The notes under the pieces were generated by a model, which was not told where the DNA came from, searched no databases, and saw only the letters and a program-made list of their open reading frames with translations. A DNA stretch of 64,000 nucleotides from the NCBI GenBank assembly GCA_021791415.1, contig JAJYWQ010000058.1, positions 27,656 through 91,655 of the forward strand, written 5' to 3'. Below are positions 60,281 through 64,000 of this stretch, piece by piece. Each line of letters starts with the position of its first letter. Within the stretch, counting starts at the first letter, position 1. The position numbers and the translations under genes are program-made. This DNA comes from a bacterium. GTDB lineage: Bacteria > Chloroflexota > Dormibacteria > Aeolococcales > Bog-877.

Positions 60281-60793
60281 ATGGAAACTTTGACCGGCAA
60301 AACCGGGCTGGCTCTGGAGGTGGTGCGCCGGGCTTCGCTGCCCCCGGCCACCTCGATCGCCACGGCCGAGTCCTGCACAGGGGGCCTGCTGGCGGCTCTC
60401 CTCACCTCGGTACCTGGGGCCTCGGCCGTCTTCCTGGGAGGGATAGTGGCCTACTCCAACCAGGTCAAGGTGTCCCAACTGGCGGTTCCGGGGGACCTTC
60501 TGGAGCGGGTGGGCGCGGTGAGCGAGGAGGTGGCGGTGGCGATGGCCAGGGGTGTGCGCAGGACCCTGGGCGCCCAGCTGGGGGTGGGCATCACCGGTGT
60601 GGCTGGCCCGGGGCACTCGGAGCTAAAGGCGCCCGGGCTGGTCTATGTCGCCATCGCCTCTGCGGCGGCGGCCCGCTGCGAGAGGCTTACAGACGACCTC
60701 GGCAGAGAGGGGAACCGCCACGCCGCGGCCGCCCTGGCCCTCCGGATGCTGCTCGACCACCTGCCGGCGACAGCTGCTCCCCGGGAAGGCTGA
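60281..60793 (+). CDS. CinA C-terminal domain protein / nicotinamide-nucleotide amidohydrolase
   Basis: '[38 protein letters not shown]...[11 protein letters not shown]'. Confidence 0.95.
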   Translation: METLTGKTGLALEVVRRASLPPATSIATAESCTGGLLAALLTSVPGASAVFLGGIVAYSNQVKVSQLAVPGDLLERVGAVSEEVAVAMARGVRRTLGAQLGVGITGVAGPGHSELKAPGLVYVAIASAAAARCERLTDDLGREGNRHAAAALALRMLLDHLPATAAPREG

Positions 60794-60810
60794 CAGTGGT
60801 GCTACACTAC

Positions 60811-60824
60811 CGAACACCAGTTCT
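60811..60824 (+). promoter_or_regulatory. SOS (LexA) box-like site CGAACACCAGTTCT upstream of recA
   Basis: Matches CGAAC-N4-GTTC-type Gram-positive SOS box; TACACT -10-like hexamer at 60803-60808. Confidence 0.65.
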
Positions 60825-60851
60825 ACCCGCCCCTCATTGGAGACACTGCAG

Positions 60852-61964
60852 ATGAGCGCTACACTCGAGCTCCAAGGGCACGTCGACGCCCCATTCCTCA
60901 CTGACCGGAAGGAGGCCCGTTTGACCACTGAGAGGGAGCGGGCGCTGAGCAGCGCACTGGCCCAGATCGAGCGCAGCTACGGGAAGGGGGCGATCATGCG
61001 TCTCGGGGACGCCGCCGCCGGCCGCGGTGTCGAGGTGATCTCCACGGGGGCTCTGACCCTCGACCTGGCGCTGGGGGTTGGGGGCATCCCCAGGGGCCGG
61101 ATCGTGGAGATCTTCGGCCCTGAGTCCTCCGGGAAGACCAGCCTCAGCCTGCATGTGATCGCCGAGGCCCAGCGGGTGGGCGGGGTCGCCGCCTTCATCG
61201 ACGCCGAGCACGCTCTCGACCCCGCCTACGCCGCCCGGATCGGGGTCAACACAGACGACCTTCTGATCTCCCAACCGGACACCGGCGAGCAGGCGCTGGA
61301 GATCGTGGAGGCGCTGGTGCGCAGCCAGGCCGTGGATGTGGTGGTGGTGGACTCGGTGGCCGCCCTCGTCCCCAAGGCCGAGATCGACGGAGAGATGGGG
61401 GACAGCCACGTAGGCCTCCAGGCTCGGCTCATGTCCCAGGCCATGCGCAAGCTCACCGGGGCCATCAGCCGCTCCAACTGTGTGGTCATCTTCATCAACC
61501 AGCTGCGGGAGAAGGTCGGGGTGATGTTCGGCAACCCGGAGGTGACCTCCGGCGGCCGGGCCCTCAAGTTCTACGCCTCTGTGCGCCTCGACATCCGCCG
61601 GATCGACTCTCTGAAGCAGGGGATGGACGTGATCGGCAGCCGGGTCAAAGTACGGGTCGTCAAGAACAAGGTGGCCGCGCCCTTCCGCGCCACTGAGCTC
61701 GACCTTCTGTACAACGAGGGGATCTCCTGGGAGGGGAGCGTCCTGGACGGGGCCATCGAGGCTGGCGTGGTCGACAAGAGCGGGGCCTGGTTCAGCTACG
61801 GCGAGACGCGCCTCGGGCAGGGGCGGGAGAACGTGCGGGAGCTGCTCAAGGGCAATCCAGAGCTGACCGCGGAGATCGCTCGCAAGGTGCGCCAGGCGGT
61901 GCTCGGTGAGCCGGTAGCCATCGCTTCCGAAGTGGGCACTGGGGAGGAAGCCGCCCTGGCTTAG
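60852..61964 (+). CDS. recA: recombinase RecA
   Basis: '[39 protein letters not shown]', '[36 protein letters not shown]'. Confidence 0.98.
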   Translation: MSATLELQGHVDAPFLTDRKEARLTTERERALSSALAQIERSYGKGAIMRLGDAAAGRGVEVISTGALTLDLALGVGGIPRGRIVEIFGPESSGKTSLSLHVIAEAQRVGGVAAFIDAEHALDPAYAARIGVNTDDLLISQPDTGEQALEIVEALVRSQAVDVVVVDSVAALVPKAEIDGEMGDSHVGLQARLMSQAMRKLTGAISRSNCVVIFINQLREKVGVMFGNPEVTSGGRALKFYASVRLDIRRIDSLKQGMDVIGSRVKVRVVKNKVAAPFRATELDLLYNEGISWEGSVLDGAIEAGVVDKSGAWFSYGETRLGQGRENVRELLKGNPELTAEIARKVRQAVLGEPVAIASEVGTGEEAALA

Positions 61965-61970
61965 CCGGGC

Positions 61971-62003
61971 GGGCCCTCCGGGGGCCCTTGCGGGCGGCCC
62001 GCA
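61971..62003 (+). terminator. tandem GC-rich hairpins after recA
   Basis: GGGCCC-TCCGG-GGGCCC (61971-61987) then TGCGGG-CGG-CCCGCA (61989-62003); no strong T tract. Confidence 0.45.
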
Positions 62004-62117
62004 GGCGCTAGAATCCCTTCAGGTTTCCTTAGATCTTTACGTCCCTGCGCCAGGCGCGGGATTCATGCCGGGGAGGGTGGCCGCCGCGCTCCCGCCGGCA
62101 CTGTGAGGTAAATCGCA

Positions 62118-63650
62118 ATGGCCACCTTGCTGGTGGGGCTGGCGGTCGTCCTGGCGCTCATCGCCATCGGCGCCGTCGTCTACGCGATCTCTGTTTCGCG
62201 CCGGCGGGCGCTGAAGGGCACCGCCGAGCTGGAGGAGATACGGGCGGCGCGCCGGGAGCTCGAGGCCCATCGCAAGGCGGTGGAGCTCGAGGCTCAGGCC
62301 GAGGCGCTCAAGCTTCGGGCCGAGCTGGAGGAGGAGCTCAGCGTCCGGCGCATGGAGGTCACCCGCCAAGAGCAGCGCAACCTGCAGCGGGAGGAGCAGC
62401 TGGATCGGCAGCAGCAGGACCTGCTCCAACGGAGCGAGGCGGTCACCAGCGAGGCGAGGTCGCTGGAGGCGGCCCGGGAGGAGGTGGAGGCGTTGCGCCG
62501 GGGGGCCGAGGTGGAGCTGGAGCGGGTCGCCGGCCTGGGACGGGATGAGGCCCGGCAGGAGCTTCTCGCCACCCTGGATCACGAGCTTATCGCCGAGAAG
62601 GCGGAGCGGATCCGCCACGCCATCAGCGAGGCCAAGGCCGAGGCGGATGAGCGGGCCAGAGAGGTGCTGGTCACCAGCATCCAGCGCCATGCGGCCGATC
62701 AGACGGGCGAGAGTTCGGTGTCCGTGGTCCCGCTCCCGAACGACGAGGTGAAGGGGAGGATCATCGGCCGTGAGGGACGGAACATCCGCGCCCTGGAAGC
62801 CGCCCTCGGCGTTGACCTGATCATCGATGACACCCCGGAGACGGTGGTCCTCAGCGGCTTCGATCCGGTGCGTCGGGAGGTCGCGCGGGTCACCCTTACC
62901 AAGCTGCTTTCGGATGGCCGGATCCATCCGACCCGCATCGAGGAGGTGGCCGCCAAGTCGAGGGAGGAGGTGGCCGCCCGCATCGCCGAGGAGGGGGAGA
63001 GGGCGCTCTTCGAACTGGGGCTGCAGGGGATGCACCCGGAGCTGGTCAAGCTGGTGGGCACGCTGCGCTTCCGGTACAGCTACGGCCAGAACGTCCTGGC
63101 CCACTGCAAGGAGGTGGGCTTCCTCTCCGGGATGATCGCCGCCGAGATCGGGGCCGACGAGCACCTGGCCAAGGAGGCGGGGCTGCTGCACGACATAGGC
63201 AAGGCCGTGGATCACGAGGTCGAAGGGTCCCATGCCGTGATCGGCGGGGAGATCCTGCGCCGCCTGGGGCGGCACCGGGACGTGGTGGACGCGGTCCAGT
63301 GCCACCACTACGACGTCGAGCCGAGTACAGTGCTCGCCTTCATCATCCTGAGTGCCGACGCCATCTCCGCCTCCCGGCCGGGCGCCCGGCGCGAAACCCT
63401 GGCCAGCTATATCAAGCGGCTGGAGAAGCTGGAGGAGATCGCCAACGGCTTCGACGGTGTGGAGCGCTCCTTCGCCATCCAGGCCGGCAGGGAGGTCAGG
63501 ATCCTGGTCCGCCCCGAGCGGATCACCGATGACGCCGCCGTGGTCCTGGCCCGCGAGGTGGCTCGGCGGATCGAGAGCGAGATGAGCTACCCCGGGACCA
63601 TCAAGGTGACCGTGGTGCGGGAGACCCGCTCAGTCGACTACGCGAAGTAG
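62118..63650 (+). CDS. rny: ribonuclease Y
   Basis: N-terminal TM plus coiled coil; KH 'VKGRIIGREGRNIRALEAALGVDLIIDDTPETVVLSGFDPVRREVAR'; HD domain 'AGLLHDIGKAVDHEVEGSHAVIG'. Confidence 0.96.
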   Translation: MATLLVGLAVVLALIAIGAVVYAISVSRRRALKGTAELEEIRAARRELEAHRKAVELEAQAEALKLRAELEEELSVRRMEVTRQEQRNLQREEQLDRQQQDLLQRSEAVTSEARSLEAAREEVEALRRGAEVELERVAGLGRDEARQELLATLDHELIAEKAERIRHAISEAKAEADERAREVLVTSIQRHAADQTGESSVSVVPLPNDEVKGRIIGREGRNIRALEAALGVDLIIDDTPETVVLSGFDPVRREVARVTLTKLLSDGRIHPTRIEEVAAKSREEVAARIAEEGERALFELGLQGMHPELVKLVGTLRFRYSYGQNVLAHCKEVGFLSGMIAAEIGADEHLAKEAGLLHDIGKAVDHEVEGSHAVIGGEILRRLGRHRDVVDAVQCHHYDVEPSTVLAFIILSADAISASRPGARRETLASYIKRLEKLEEIANGFDGVERSFAIQAGREVRILVRPERITDDAAVVLAREVARRIESEMSYPGTIKVTVVRETRSVDYAK

Positions 63651-64000
63651 GCTCTCGCTCGGTGGCAAAGCTGTTACAGCTATGCTCCGATCCCTCTTTT
63701 TACCCCTATCCTGACCTCCGCAGCGGCTAAACTGCGCTGGTCCGCTGGGTGGTACGGCCTCCCGACGGTGGTGGGATTCGCTACGGCAGGGACGGATGGA
63801 GCACTTCAGGACGGCGTTCCGCAAATCGGCAGGCGGAGAGCTCGGGCAACGGCCCAACCTCCCGGTGGAATATGGCGTCCAGGCTTAGGGTGCGTTCGGG
63901 TTCTCGCGGCCTGCCCACGGGCCGGTCTCCCGCATCGAGAGTGGTGAAGGCCCCGGCCTCGGCCATTGAGCACCATCACGGTCTCGCGGTGAGGCCGGCC

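Noticed and set aside
63781-63966. 61-aa minus-strand ORF and a 30-aa plus-strand ORF near the window end
   Set aside because: Both short, overlapping, with no recognisable motif; region is at the window edge so context is missing.

Overview
High-GC bacterial chromosome segment with dense coding and no mobile element, CRISPR array or phage genes that I could see. Gene content (DUF3090, Sdh1-type succinate dehydrogenase, RNase J plus RNase Y, recA-rny) suggests an actinobacterial or related Terrabacteria lineage, but I cannot assign taxonomy from this alone. Main blocks: (1) 1-13 kb, mixed metabolic and transport genes (DUF488, DoxX, GT39-like, K+ channel, typA, proC, quinone reductase, aquaporin, PatB/MalY, MFS); (2) 13.0-13.9 kb, an ArsR/AHSA1 pair; (3) 15.3-31.1 kb, a complete 14-gene complex I locus (nuoA-N), split between nuoD and nuoE by an opposite-strand flippase gene; (4) 31-36 kb, cell-envelope genes; (5) 35.8-40.7 kb, ppa, mdh, a succinate dehydrogenase anchor and a single ORF fusing SdhA to SdhB; (6) 40.7-51 kb, housekeeping genes and four tRNAs; (7) 51.2-63.7 kb, rpsO-pnp-udg-rnj-dac-ftsK-yajQ-cinA-recA-rny. 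The observations I rate highest are the fused SdhA-SdhB with an anchor carrying a possible Rieske-type Cys/His motif, the flippase inserted into the nuo locus, a recurrent -10-like TAnnnT box exactly 12 nt upstream of many start codons (predicted leaderless mRNAs), an ArsR operator palindrome on the arsR core promoter, and an SOS-box-like site upstream of recA. No clearly new defence or mobile system was found. All calls come from reading motifs by eye; no database search was run.
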